A stretch of DNA of 64,000 nt from Pleodorina starrii (taxonomy: Eukaryota; Chlorophyta; Chlorophyceae; Chlamydomonadales; Volvocaceae). How positions within the stretch are numbered: position 1 is the stretch's first letter; each line of letters starts with the position of its first letter. The notes beneath the pieces are model-generated. The model saw only the letters and a program-made list of their open reading frames with translations, had not been told where the DNA came from and made no database searches. The stretch spans positions 2,538,501 to 2,602,500 of the forward strand of contig BRXU01000010.1 in the NCBI GenBank assembly GCA_030267565.1, written 5' to 3'. The position numbers and the translations under genes were made by a program. Positions 12,558-21,154 of this stretch are shown piece by piece.

Positions 12558-12745
12558 GGCTTTACAGAGTTTTTTCTCTAAAATCCCTCTGCTAATCCAT
12601 TGATGATGGGGGACAGGATCGCCTCACTCATACCAAGCTCATCACGATAAGTAGCCAGAGCCTCCCGTATAAACTCTTCACGCATGTTTGATATGGCAAC
12701 ACTACCCTCGCCTACATCATAAGCCAAGCGTTCTGCATCAGTCAT
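12558..12745 (-). repeat. 188-bp direct repeat, left copy (3' fragment of neighbour gene)
   Basis: Nearly identical (about 4 mismatches) to 15868-16055, offset 3,310 bp. The copied segment is the last 56 or so codons of the gene at 15888-17297 plus 20 bp beyond its stop. With the right copy it brackets the Fanzor A gene, so it is either a by-product of insertion or recombination, or the relic of a partial gene duplication. Confidence 0.88.
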
Positions 12746-12840
12746 ACACCTGGGTTAAGTCGGGAATGGAAACTGATTATCCACACACCGACCGCTCCCG
12801 AGGCAGTTCTCTCAAGAAGGGGCTAGCCCCACGTGCGACC
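12746..12840 (-). ncRNA. Candidate guide-RNA (omega/fRNA) scaffold region of Fanzor A
   Basis: These 95 bp lie between the Fanzor A stop codon and the left direct repeat. They include a perfect palindrome GGGGCTAGCCCC at 12819-12830. In TnpB and Fanzor loci the guide scaffold typically overlaps or follows the 3' end of the nuclease gene, with the guide just past the element end. The placement fits, but the RNA itself is inferred only. Confidence 0.3.
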
Positions 12841-15138
12841 TTAGCCTGCCCGCAACACTCTGCTTCTTTTGCTCTGCTGCTTTGGAGCAACATGTGCCCA
12901 TCGCTCCGGGCGCCTCAAATGCTCTGGCCGTGCAAGGCACCTCCGCTCCGCTTGCAGCAACTTCAGAATGTTCCGGGCAGCATTGACGTCGCGGTTCCTC
13001 CGCTTGCCGGCTGTTCCGGTGCCGCATGTGGCACACAACCGGTACCGAAGGCTCCCTCTATTGTCTGCTCTTGTGGTGGGCGCAGCCCTCATCACATCTC
13101 CACACCGCCAGCAGCACTTCGTGGTGTTGTACTCGTCGATGGCGTGCTGCTCAACCAGCTCCTTGATGCCGTGCATGTGGACCACCTTGCGTAGCGCAGC
13201 ATGCAAACCCTCTGTCGGCACCGAGATCTCTCCCTTCCCGCCACTCTCAAACTTCACGTCTCCCGTCCCCAACACCACACGTCGCTTCTCCTTTATGGCC
13301 GGCTCTACGAGCCGCTTCACACCACGCTCCAAGAAGGCCTTCTTCCACCTGAACCGGCGCATCCGCGCCAGCGCACGGTCCTTGGGAAGCAGCTGCTCCG
13401 CTCGTAGTGTCACCACATGCTGCGCAACCACGCCGAGTGTAGCCTGCCACTTCCCTATGTCCCGGTTCTTGAAGCCGCCCGCATCCGCCATGGCGGCCAG
13501 GGCCGCCCCCCAGGGCGTCCCCCCTGCCATGCGTTCCGCCTCCCACTTCTTGGCGCGCTTGTCACGCTGCGCATACAAGTACGCCTTTCGGGTCATGAAG
13601 ATGAGCGTGTTGTCGCTCGTTGCTGCCGCAAACATCCGCACCCGTCCGAGATCCAGGCCCACCTCGAGGGACTCTGGTGGCACCTCTGTGCGCTCTGTAC
13701 TACTATGGTGATGGTGATGGTGATGGTGATGGTGATGGTGACATGCGCCAGATGCCACCACAGTTGGCGGCGGCGCACATCGCCGCTCATTGTTGGGGAA
13801 CTCCACCTTGAGCCGCATCCCCACGCCATCCGTCTCAACCACCTTTAGGACTCCGTGCTGCGGGAAGCAGCCCGCGCCGACTTTCCGCCATTTCTTGTGG
13901 AGCACCTGTGTACCACAGGTGTACTTTCTTCGCAGCCGTGCTCGCAGCTTGCAGCGCCGCTTGTTGAACGCCTTGCGCGTCAGCCCCAGCAGTCGCGCCA
14001 GCTCTGATGAGCCTTCATGACCGCGGGTCGCGGCCTCCAGGCGCTGGCGCGTCTCCTTGCTGACGCCCTTCTTCAGGAGGTACTCGGCGACACGGGCATC
14101 AATGTAGGCGTATTTGCGACTCAGTGTCGACACGGGCAGGAGTGAGAAGCCCCGCTCGGGCGTAGCCCGCCCCTGTAGCCAGAGGTGCAGATTCCAGGCT
14201 TTCTGGCCCAAGTCTGACAGCGTGCTGCTCTCGTGCAGGCGCAGCCAGGTGGTGGGGTCTGCAGACTCTAGGCCCAAGAAGGAGCGTAGCCGCAGCGCCC
14301 AGTCCAAGTCGTCTTGGTGCAGCTGAGATGACGGCGTCCACAGAGGGCCGAGCGCTACACGCACGAACTGGCGCCGGTCCGTTTGGGCATGAAGTGGGTG
14401 CTCGTGCTCCAGGTAGCGGCGCAGTCGCTTCGGCAGGTGCGTTAGCACCTGCACCTTGATGTTGCCCAGGAACATGGTGCCCATGTGGTTGATGGAGTTG
14501 TCCCACCCCCGGTTGTCCATGACTGCCTTGTAGTCAATGCCAGTGCACAGCGCGTCCATTACATCCCGGTTGGCGGCGTACGCCGCCATGACGGCCGGCT
14601 CGATCGACTTGCCATCATCGAGCCATCGCTCGGGCAGGAAACAGTGCTTGACCAGGTTCTCATTCAGCAAAAAGGACGGAATGGGAGCCAGTGCAGCTGG
14701 CTCTGCAGCAATCACGTCAGCAGGCAGCAGCTGGCCTGGCAGCGCCGAAATCGCAACCAAGTTGGCGAGGTACGTGCCGCGGCAGTACAGCTGCGAGTAG
14801 CAGAGTGCGTAGCGCTCTATTGCTTCACGCAACTCGGGCTCCTCGACATGCGTCCACAAGTAGCAGGGGATTGTGGACATGCGTCTGGTGAATGAGGCAT
14901 CGCGTGTGGCGGCGTCAATGACGCCAGCGTCAAACGCCGTCCAGACCAGTTCATCCTTGGTGAGCTTTTTGAGTGTTTTGGGATCTGCTCCGGGCTGCTG
15001 GCCCAGGCGGGCCAGCAGGTCATCTTTATTGGCGAAGCCCTCAGGGTTGCGACGCCCCATAGGGCTGTGGGTGTAATCTATGTGAGTCCTTGCACAGATG
15101 CCTTTATGCCGGGACCTCACATACGTGGGGCGATACAT
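12841..15138 (-). CDS. Fanzor/TnpB-like RNA-guided nuclease A
   Basis: 765 aa from ATG 15138. The C-terminal half has TnpB/Fanzor features: RuvC-I EVGLDLGRVRMF near residue 493, a RuvC-II-like VVLGTGDVKF near 623, a zinc finger with paired cysteines (CCWRCG ... CATCG) near 676-705, and RuvC-III NRDVNAARNIL near 716, so the third Asp is present. A run of His residues near residue 472, encoded by a (CACCAT)n tract at about 13705-13743, looks like a recent microsatellite expansion. TnpB homologues are RNA-guided DNA endonucleases spread by transposons; eukaryotic and giant-virus versions are called Fanzor. It is flanked by 188-bp direct repeats. A fragment of its N-terminal coding region is also found at about 60273-60345. 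Confidence 0.85.
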   Translation of the reverse strand: MYRPTYVRSRHKGICARTHIDYTHSPMGRRNPEGFANKDDLLARLGQQPGADPKTLKKLTKDELVWTAFDAGVIDAATRDASFTRRMSTIPCYLWTHVEEPELREAIERYALCYSQLYCRGTYLANLVAISALPGQLLPADVIAAEPAALAPIPSFLLNENLVKHCFLPERWLDDGKSIEPAVMAAYAANRDVMDALCTGIDYKAVMDNRGWDNSINHMGTMFLGNIKVQVLTHLPKRLRRYLEHEHPLHAQTDRRQFVRVALGPLWTPSSQLHQDDLDWALRLRSFLGLESADPTTWLRLHESSTLSDLGQKAWNLHLWLQGRATPERGFSLLPVSTLSRKYAYIDARVAEYLLKKGVSKETRQRLEAATRGHEGSSELARLLGLTRKAFNKRRCKLRARLRRKYTCGTQVLHKKWRKVGAGCFPQHGVLKVVETDGVGMRLKVEFPNNERRCAPPPTVVASGACHHHHHHHHHHHHSSTERTEVPPESLEVGLDLGRVRMFAAATSDNTLIFMTRKAYLYAQRDKRAKKWEAERMAGGTPWGAALAAMADAGGFKNRDIGKWQATLGVVAQHVVTLRAEQLLPKDRALARMRRFRWKKAFLERGVKRLVEPAIKEKRRVVLGTGDVKFESGGKGEISVPTEGLHAALRKVVHMHGIKELVEQHAIDEYNTTKCCWRCGDVMRAAPTTRADNRGSLRYRLCATCGTGTAGKRRNRDVNAARNILKLLQAERRCLARPEHLRRPERWAHVAPKQQSKRSRVLRAG

Positions 15139-15867
15139 ACGCTCTTGAAAAACGCAAAGACTTCATCCTTCTACATCAGTTTTGTGTACTGCCACATCAC
15201 TAACATGGTGTTTGAAGTGAATGCTGACAAATTTGGCTCTGCACTTCTTGCCGATATACTCGCCCGCTTAGATGGGCACAAAGCTACTTCATTAGATACA
15301 GCCTGGGTCCAGGTACCTGACAGTCTCAACTGGGCACATCAAAAAACGATTCGTGCCGGTGCGATACGACTCGGCGGCAGTTACACCCTTGATTGAGACG
15401 ATGAGACGTCAGTCATGTCAATGCCAACCGCGAAATACATTCTCTAGATCATCGCAAGCTGGCTGTACATGTTTACTGTTGCACAGTCCCAGGATTTGTT
15501 GCACAGTCCCAGGAAAATATGACAACAACCCCAATGCGAGAAAGCCAATATCCAAAAAAGAATATGAAGCTCAGTACAAGAACCATGTAGAGAGTCTACG
15601 GAAGTTTTGTGCATCGGTTCTCTCAAAGGCATTTCTCAGAACACCGCCCCGTCCATGAGAGAAGTCACTTATTTACCCTGTTTAGTACTTCTCGCATGGG
15701 AAGCAGAGCTGTTGCACATAGAGCTGGTGGCTTCCGCTCATGGACAACATACCGCGCTCCGGGTGGCCTGGGCCGGTGGCGGGCCGGTGCGCCCAGTCGG
15801 CCCAAACTACACGGAATTTGACCGATTCAAGCCTCTGACACACGCCCACTTGCATGAAGGGGGGATA
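15139..15867. other. Unassigned sequence upstream of Fanzor A
   Basis: About 730 bp. Plus-strand frames contain stretches that read like former protein (for example VFEVNADKFGSALLADIL near 15205 and KPISKKEYEAQYKNHVESL near 15545), but in different frames and without start codons. A 17-bp direct repeat 'ttgcacagtcccagga' occurs at about 15478 and 15498. Possibly a decayed accessory gene of the Fanzor element. Confidence 0.3.
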
Positions 15868-16055
15868 GGCTTTACAGAGTTTTTTCTCTAAAATCCCTCT
15901 GCTAATCCATTGATGATGGGGGACAGGATCGCCTCACTCATACCAAGCTCATCACGATAAGTAGCCAGAGCCTCCCGTATAAACTCTTCACGCATGTTTG
16001 ATACGGCAACACTACCCTCGCCTACCTCATAAGCCGCGCGTTCTGCATCAGTCAT
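15868..16055 (-). repeat. 188-bp direct repeat, right copy
   Basis: Matches 12558-12745. It forms the 3' end of the gene at 15888-17297, which ends normally with TAA inside the repeat. Confidence 0.88.
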
Positions 16056-17297
16056 CGCATCAATGTGTCGCTGGCGCAACTTTGCCGCCATATTGGCCAG
16101 CTCATCACGAACGACCCACATGGGCCGTGCTGTCTCCTGCAGGGATGACTCACTACCTGTTGCTGTTCCAGGCAGGGTCACACCGTCGAGAGTGCCCATG
16201 ATCCGACTAATCTTACCAGTAGAGCACACCACTGCGCCATTTTCTACACCAGACGCGAGCTGCTGCAGGAGGGTATCACGGAGGTTAGACTGCAGCTCTT
16301 GGTCACTCAGCGCACCTATCCTATCCCACACGAGCCGCAATGTCTCTGCCTCAGAAACACTCAGCTTGCTGTGACTGGTGTGCATGTTTTGGGCAATGGA
16401 CTGCAATGTTTGCAATGCTTTGAGCTTGGTGTCGGTGGTGACAGAGTCAGACCTCAGCACAAAATCTGTGACACGCTCCAATACTTGTGCCAACCCATCC
16501 CTGCTATGATCATGTGCTGCAGCATTTCGGAGGGCCTCGATGTTGTGCTGTGTGATCGCCATGACAGAATGATCGTGCACATTCTGGGTGTCATGCATGT
16601 GGGCCTCTGGTGGTATGGGGGTCAAGTTGGCAACATCAATAACAACATGTGGCGGCTGTTGCCAAGCGGCAATGGGTTGGTGGCCTGGGTGGTGGTGCCG
16701 ATGCATAGTGCCCGGCAGCACAGCCCCACCTCCGCCATCATGATCATCAGCAACGTTGTCCCTGTTGCGCGGTTGATCGCCATTGTGCTCAGCCCCAAAT
16801 ATGACCTTTTCAAACGCATGGAAGGGGGTGGATGAGATTGCGCGCATCGCTGCCTCACAGGCACGACGTCCAAAGCAGGTGGGGAGATTGGTGCCGGCTT
16901 GGTCTTCGTGGGGGAGGGCATCCATGCGTGCTTCAATGTATTTCCATTGGGCTGTGCCCGCGGTAATACCGTGTGGGCACATGGCGGCCACCTTGAACAA
17001 CTCGATGGCCATGTTGGGGTCGGGTCTGAACCTTGGGAAGGCACCACGGCGGTAGATATCGGCCATTGCTATCAGATGCCCCCACTGGACTGGTATTTCG
17101 CGCCCGGGAGCCACATGGTAAGTCAGGCCTCCAGGCACTAGGGTGGCCTCAAACTCGCCAAGCAGCCTCTCGAGCTGTGACACCTCGGGTGGTTGAATGG
17201 TTTCCTTTTCTTCTTCTTGTGCTGGCTGCCCGTGTGAATGCCCAGCTGGCTCCCACTGCTGCTGTTGCTGCTGTTGCTGCTGTTGCTCCCACTCCAC
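15888..17297 (-). CDS. Conserved giant-virus protein of unknown function, start missing
   Basis: About 470 residues. It begins with a low-complexity Gln run, then a region with YRRGAFPRFRPDPNMAIELF and AAMCPHGITAG, which resembles a conserved Mimivirus-group protein of unknown function. A central His/Pro-rich part follows, then a helical C-terminal half with the SRIMGTLDG motif and the end MSEAILSPIINGL. The open frame extends upstream only to a TGA near 17370 and has no ATG before about residue 70, so the listed 5' end is a GTG and is not trustworthy. The gene lies directly downstream of Fanzor B on the same strand, which suggests that insertion of that element removed the original start. 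Its last 56 codons are duplicated at 12558-12745. Confidence 0.6.
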   Translation of the reverse strand: MEWEQQQQQQQQQQWEPAGHSHGQPAQEEEKETIQPPEVSQLERLLGEFEATLVPGGLTYHVAPGREIPVQWGHLIAMADIYRRGAFPRFRPDPNMAIELFKVAAMCPHGITAGTAQWKYIEARMDALPHEDQAGTNLPTCFGRRACEAAMRAISSTPFHAFEKVIFGAEHNGDQPRNRDNVADDHDGGGGAVLPGTMHRHHHPGHQPIAAWQQPPHVVIDVANLTPIPPEAHMHDTQNVHDHSVMAITQHNIEALRNAAAHDHSRDGLAQVLERVTDFVLRSDSVTTDTKLKALQTLQSIAQNMHTSHSKLSVSEAETLRLVWDRIGALSDQELQSNLRDTLLQQLASGVENGAVVCSTGKISRIMGTLDGVTLPGTATGSESSLQETARPMWVVRDELANMAAKLRQRHIDAMTDAERAAYEVGEGSVAVSNMREEFIREALATYRDELGMSEAILSPIINGLAEGF

Positions 17298-17433
17298 CTC
17301 AGCAACAAGTTCCTCGATCCTTGTGTCAATCTTGGATTTTACTCTCTCCTCGCTGTTGTTAGAGTGTATTCATTTTTGTCTTGGGACACTGAGTTGTCAC
17401 GCAGTGGCCGTCAGACGCAGCCATTTTGGCACT

Positions 17434-19677
17434 CTAAGTACCAAGAGCAGGGCAGGCAACCCTGCGTCTCGTTCTCCTCGGCTTCGTCGAGGAGGTGCTG
17501 CTTTGTAATTCTGCTACGACCAAGCCCAGAAGGTGGTTGATCGCACGGTCCAGAATATTCAAACTCCCAGCGACATTACGGTTCCACCACCTGCTAGGGC
17601 AAGCATCGTTTGTACAACGAAGCAGGTGATGTCGCGTTTTGCCGTTGATGCTGGGGTTTGTCAGGGACCCCGAAGGCTCCCTGCAACACGGACACGTCTT
17701 GGAGGTGCCATGCTCGGGAACTGTGAAAGTGGGAATGAATCGCTGGAAACGTCTGCGGAGCCCGATGCCTGGCGTGGGAGCACACCCCTTGAGGGCGTTG
17801 GGGTGTCTGCCCCAGTTCCCGTACGCGAGTTCGAGCTTACGCACGACCGGTATCGTGCAGTTTGCCAACATTGCCTGGGACAATGCTGAAGTATGGCCAT
17901 TTGGAGGAAGTGTTGGGCCATCATTGCTCGAGGCCTTTGGCAGCTGGGCGTGTTGAGGCAAGGCATGGCGGCTGCAGAATGTTTGGTACACCTTCGTGAA
18001 AAACTTCATCTCAGAAGCGTTCGACATACAGTACTGGGTAAATTTGCTCTGGCGGAAAAAAGGGCGAGAGTACACCTTCTCTGATACGGCTGCCATGTGC
18101 TTCCGCAACCGGACGTACGCCTGAAATGTGGCATACGTACAGCTTTTGCTATTGCACTGCGCCAACTCCGTCGTCTCGAAACCGACCAGGCCACCCTTTT
18201 CACGCAGCTTTTGGCACATTCTTCTGCGTTGGGGAGCAAATGTGTCTTGGTCCCTCTGCCCCTTGGTGTACCGAATGTACCCGACTCCGTCGGTGACGGA
18301 CAACAGGTCCTTCTTGCCGGGGTCGCATGACAAGACTTTTGTCTCCGGTGTCGGGGGTCCCTCCACGACCCGCTGCTGCAAAGTCTGCAGGCTCCCTTCC
18401 GTCTCCTCTACCGTTTTTTGTTTCTTAGGGCCGCAGAAGCGCTTCCTGCCAAAGGCAGACTCTTCGATGATCTGTGCAGAAATTGAAACACCGTCGGTCA
18501 CCACCGCATTGTCGAATGCCCACGTTGTTGTTGTACTTGTACCGCCCGAATTCTTCGTCATGCGGCTGTGGTTCAAGTCTGCAAACTTCTTGCAGGTGCG
18601 GAGGTTGGTGAGAAACGCCCACACCTCAGAGGCGTACAGACCGGCCGTTCTCGAGTCGACATCATTGTCGCGCCCGGTGAGCTGGGCATAGCTACGGAGC
18701 ATGTCTGACTTGTCGGACATGTTGAGCACCACACCAGGATGAAGCAGCTCGTATAGCTGCTTGAACTCCTGAATGCGCGCCTTGCTCATCAACAACTGCG
18801 AGAGCCCAGACGTGTCAAGCCGGATGTGGCTTGGAACAAACGACGAGTGAAAGGGCAGGGGGTTGTACAGCTTGCGATGCTTAGCTTGCACTTCTGCAAA
18901 CTCGTGCTCAAGGGCGCGATTGATGTCCACCATTTTTTGGAGGTAGGGCCACGGATTCACCTGCATGTCGTAGCACCTAGGCTTGGGCTTACTCCTTTCA
19001 ATCTTAGGAGGTACAAGGTGACTATAGAGGCCTACGAGGTCAGGCATGTCGTCGGGTGACGAGGCGGAGGCGGTGAGGGTGAGGGGCGGTCCATCGTACA
19101 TCAAGACGTCGATCACCTGTGCAGCCAGTTTGCAGATCCGCTGTCGACCGGGCTTGGTATCTAGGTCTGGGTGTGCTCTCAGCTGATCACATACGATGTA
19201 TCTTCGAATGTACTTGTGAAAATGGGTGCATATGTTGTTCTTGTAAGCAGTGACCAGGTTTGCAATGGCATATGACAGGATGTGTGAGATGGACAACTTG
19301 GTCGACACGTGGGTGTATCCGGGCCCCATCACATCCGCCCACACTTCTTGTAGTTGTTTGTACAAATTGGTCAAGTCCTCGGGTTTATTACTCCCTCGAA
19401 GTGGGGCATCCTTACTGCCCTGCACGACGCTGCATGCAAAATTAACCAACCGCTCATCAATCTCCAGCGGTGGTGGCGGTGGTGCGGCAGCAGCAGCAGT
19501 GGCAGTTGTGTTTGTTGCTCTTACACTTGGTGATGGATACTGGGACAGGTAAAATGCCCGGACCAGTTGTGATGCATCACACATTACGCGGTGGACATCT
19601 TGTACCGCCTGTCGGATGGTTGGGATATCTGTGGGTTTGAAGAACCCAGTGGCTTTCCGCTTCACGATCCGAAGCAT
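17434..19677 (-). CDS. Fanzor/TnpB-like protein B, third RuvC Asp replaced
   Basis: 747 aa from the first ATG (19677; the frame stays open to about 19734). It is typical of Fanzor1-like proteins: RuvC-I SCDPGKKDLLSV near residue 449, RuvC-II-like LAYGNWG near 617, a zinc finger starting TSKTCPCC with a second cysteine pair, and RuvC-III-like WWNRNVAGSLNI near 703. In active TnpB the last motif is RDxNAA, whose Asp is catalytic; here the codon is AAT (Asn) and the following residues also diverge. The protein may therefore bind DNA with a guide RNA without cutting, or be decaying. It is not a close paralogue of Fanzor A. A helix-turn-helix ORF lies upstream. Confidence 0.82.
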   Translation of the reverse strand: MLRIVKRKATGFFKPTDIPTIRQAVQDVHRVMCDASQLVRAFYLSQYPSPSVRATNTTATAAAAAPPPPPLEIDERLVNFACSVVQGSKDAPLRGSNKPEDLTNLYKQLQEVWADVMGPGYTHVSTKLSISHILSYAIANLVTAYKNNICTHFHKYIRRYIVCDQLRAHPDLDTKPGRQRICKLAAQVIDVLMYDGPPLTLTASASSPDDMPDLVGLYSHLVPPKIERSKPKPRCYDMQVNPWPYLQKMVDINRALEHEFAEVQAKHRKLYNPLPFHSSFVPSHIRLDTSGLSQLLMSKARIQEFKQLYELLHPGVVLNMSDKSDMLRSYAQLTGRDNDVDSRTAGLYASEVWAFLTNLRTCKKFADLNHSRMTKNSGGTSTTTTWAFDNAVVTDGVSISAQIIEESAFGRKRFCGPKKQKTVEETEGSLQTLQQRVVEGPPTPETKVLSCDPGKKDLLSVTDGVGYIRYTKGQRDQDTFAPQRRRMCQKLREKGGLVGFETTELAQCNSKSCTYATFQAYVRLRKHMAAVSEKVYSRPFFRQSKFTQYCMSNASEMKFFTKVYQTFCSRHALPQHAQLPKASSNDGPTLPPNGHTSALSQAMLANCTIPVVRKLELAYGNWGRHPNALKGCAPTPGIGLRRRFQRFIPTFTVPEHGTSKTCPCCREPSGSLTNPSINGKTRHHLLRCTNDACPSRWWNRNVAGSLNILDRAINHLLGLVVAELQSSTSSTKPRRTRRRVACPALGT

Positions 19678-19823
19678 GCCTGAGAGCTTATGACCGGATT
19701 TGATACATGGCTCCTGGTGTGCTGATAGAAGCACGACAAATCCTTATGCCCCTTTTAGAGGCAGTCCAGCACGTCCTGAACGCTGGTTGCAAAGTCGAGC
19801 ATATTGGACATCGCAAAATGGTA

Positions 19824-20081
19824 TCACAAAATGGTATGATCAGCAAAGAGTTGTTCGATTTGCTGAACCAAACCAGGGAACTTGCACTTTCTCGGCAGAC
19901 GTTTCCGTTTGGTCTGGTGACGACTGCAAACACCCAGAAGCAAATGGAATGAATTCCACCAGCGGTGAATAGTGGACTTGCTGACACCTGTAGCGATAGC
20001 AGCTTTCCTGAAGCTTTTGTGCTTTTGGTAGCTTGCCAGCGCTTCTCTAATCTTTTCAGATGAAAATGTTGATTTGAACAT
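19824..20081 (-). CDS. Helix-turn-helix protein, possible transposase N-terminus
   Basis: 85 aa from ATG 20081. Residues 8-42 fit a homeodomain-like helix-turn-helix of the Tc1/mariner/IS630 type, with recognition helix GVSKSTIHRWW, followed by a basic stretch. No DDE catalytic domain follows; the frame stops and no other frame continues clearly. It is probably the truncated DNA-binding part of a transposase, or a small partner gene of Fanzor B, which starts 147 bp downstream. Fanzor1 genes have been described inside Mariner-type and other eukaryotic transposons. Confidence 0.55.
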   Translation of the reverse strand: MFKSTFSSEKIREALASYQKHKSFRKAAIATGVSKSTIHRWWNSFHLLLGVCSRHQTKRKRLPRKCKFPGLVQQIEQLFADHTIL

Positions 20082-20335
20082 TATTGTTCAGACTTGTAAG
20101 AAAAAAGCAAGAAAAATAACTGTCCCACATGTTTCGCTGAAAGCACTGTAATGAGGATGTGCGAGTGCTGCCATGCGGGCATATGTTGCATGATGCATGC
20201 GCCCAAAGATGGTTTGCCCACAGCAACACAGCCCGCTGCCCTATATGTCGAGAGATTGTTGATGATGCGACTGTGCACAACCACATCCTCAGTGTGTTGC
20301 TGTAGAGATACAATTATACCTGCGGATTGGGTTGA
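20082..20335. other. Spacer with no recognised gene
   Basis: About 250 bp with no supported feature; a near-repeat 'gggttgaaag' occurs at about 20329 and 20346. Confidence 0.3.
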
Positions 20336-21154
20336 AAGAGGCATTGGGTTGAAAGCGACGCGGAAGAGCGACAAGAAATAATAGAGAAGCATTTTAAGAT
20401 CCCTCTCCGAGGCACGCGGTTGGGGTCAGGGTGGTTTGGCACGCAAATAGTGTCCAAAGATGGTACATCTGCAGTCAAGCGCTTTCATGAAGACGAATGT
20501 GTTCACCCAGAGGCCTTTTTGAAGGCGTGGGAGGGCATAGATAGCCCCAAGCATTGTTTTTTGATACGCAGTGTAGCAGATTATAAGAAACACAGAACCA
20601 TACTGTGTCGAGGGTTCACATTAACGGATGTATTGGGAGGGTCCGGTTTCGCTGGCGAGCTGCTGTGCCCCCTGCTCTATTGGAGGGTTGCGGAATGCCT
20701 TCTGACAGTCCTGGCCTGGTTTAAAATGAAACAATTTGTCTGGAACGACCTGTACACGGACAATGTCATGGTGTGTCTAAACAACACGTCATCAACCCTT
20801 GAAGTCAAAGTGATTGACCTGGACTTCCTAGAAACATGCCAGATAGACCCTGACAAATTCGAAGATGAATACATTAAGTTTCTGAAAGTAATGATTGACA
20901 TTTTCAAGGCACTGTCTCATAAGGGGATGGCGACTGGTGCCATATCCGACCATCTCAAGTGGTTGTGTACGCTGCCTGGACCACCACCGATGTCATCGCC
21001 AATAATGGAAATGTCACCAGGCATGCGACCACCAGACATCCCATTCGAAAAAATAAGTGAATTCAGGGCAACAATGTTTCCACACCTGTATTCGACAGGT
21101 AGGACGCACGCGGCATCGTCAGACACTCGGTCAAATGAATTCTGGTACACCTGA
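20336..21154 (+). pseudogene. Protein kinase-like gene, 5' truncated
   Basis: The frame opens after a TGA at 20333-20335 and reads as coding from about 20380, but it has no ATG. Kinase features: glycine-rich loop LGSGWFGTQIV, the conserved Lys in AVKRF, a catalytic loop WNDLYTDNVMV (in place of HRDxKxxN) and a metal-binding IDLDF in place of DFG. About 260 codons are present, which is short for a full kinase. The C-terminus ends exactly where the inverted satellite array C begins (the TGA overlaps 'gaattccgtg'). Family and substrate are unknown. Loss of the start suggests decay next to the array, unless a non-ATG start (TTG 20420) is used. Confidence 0.6.
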
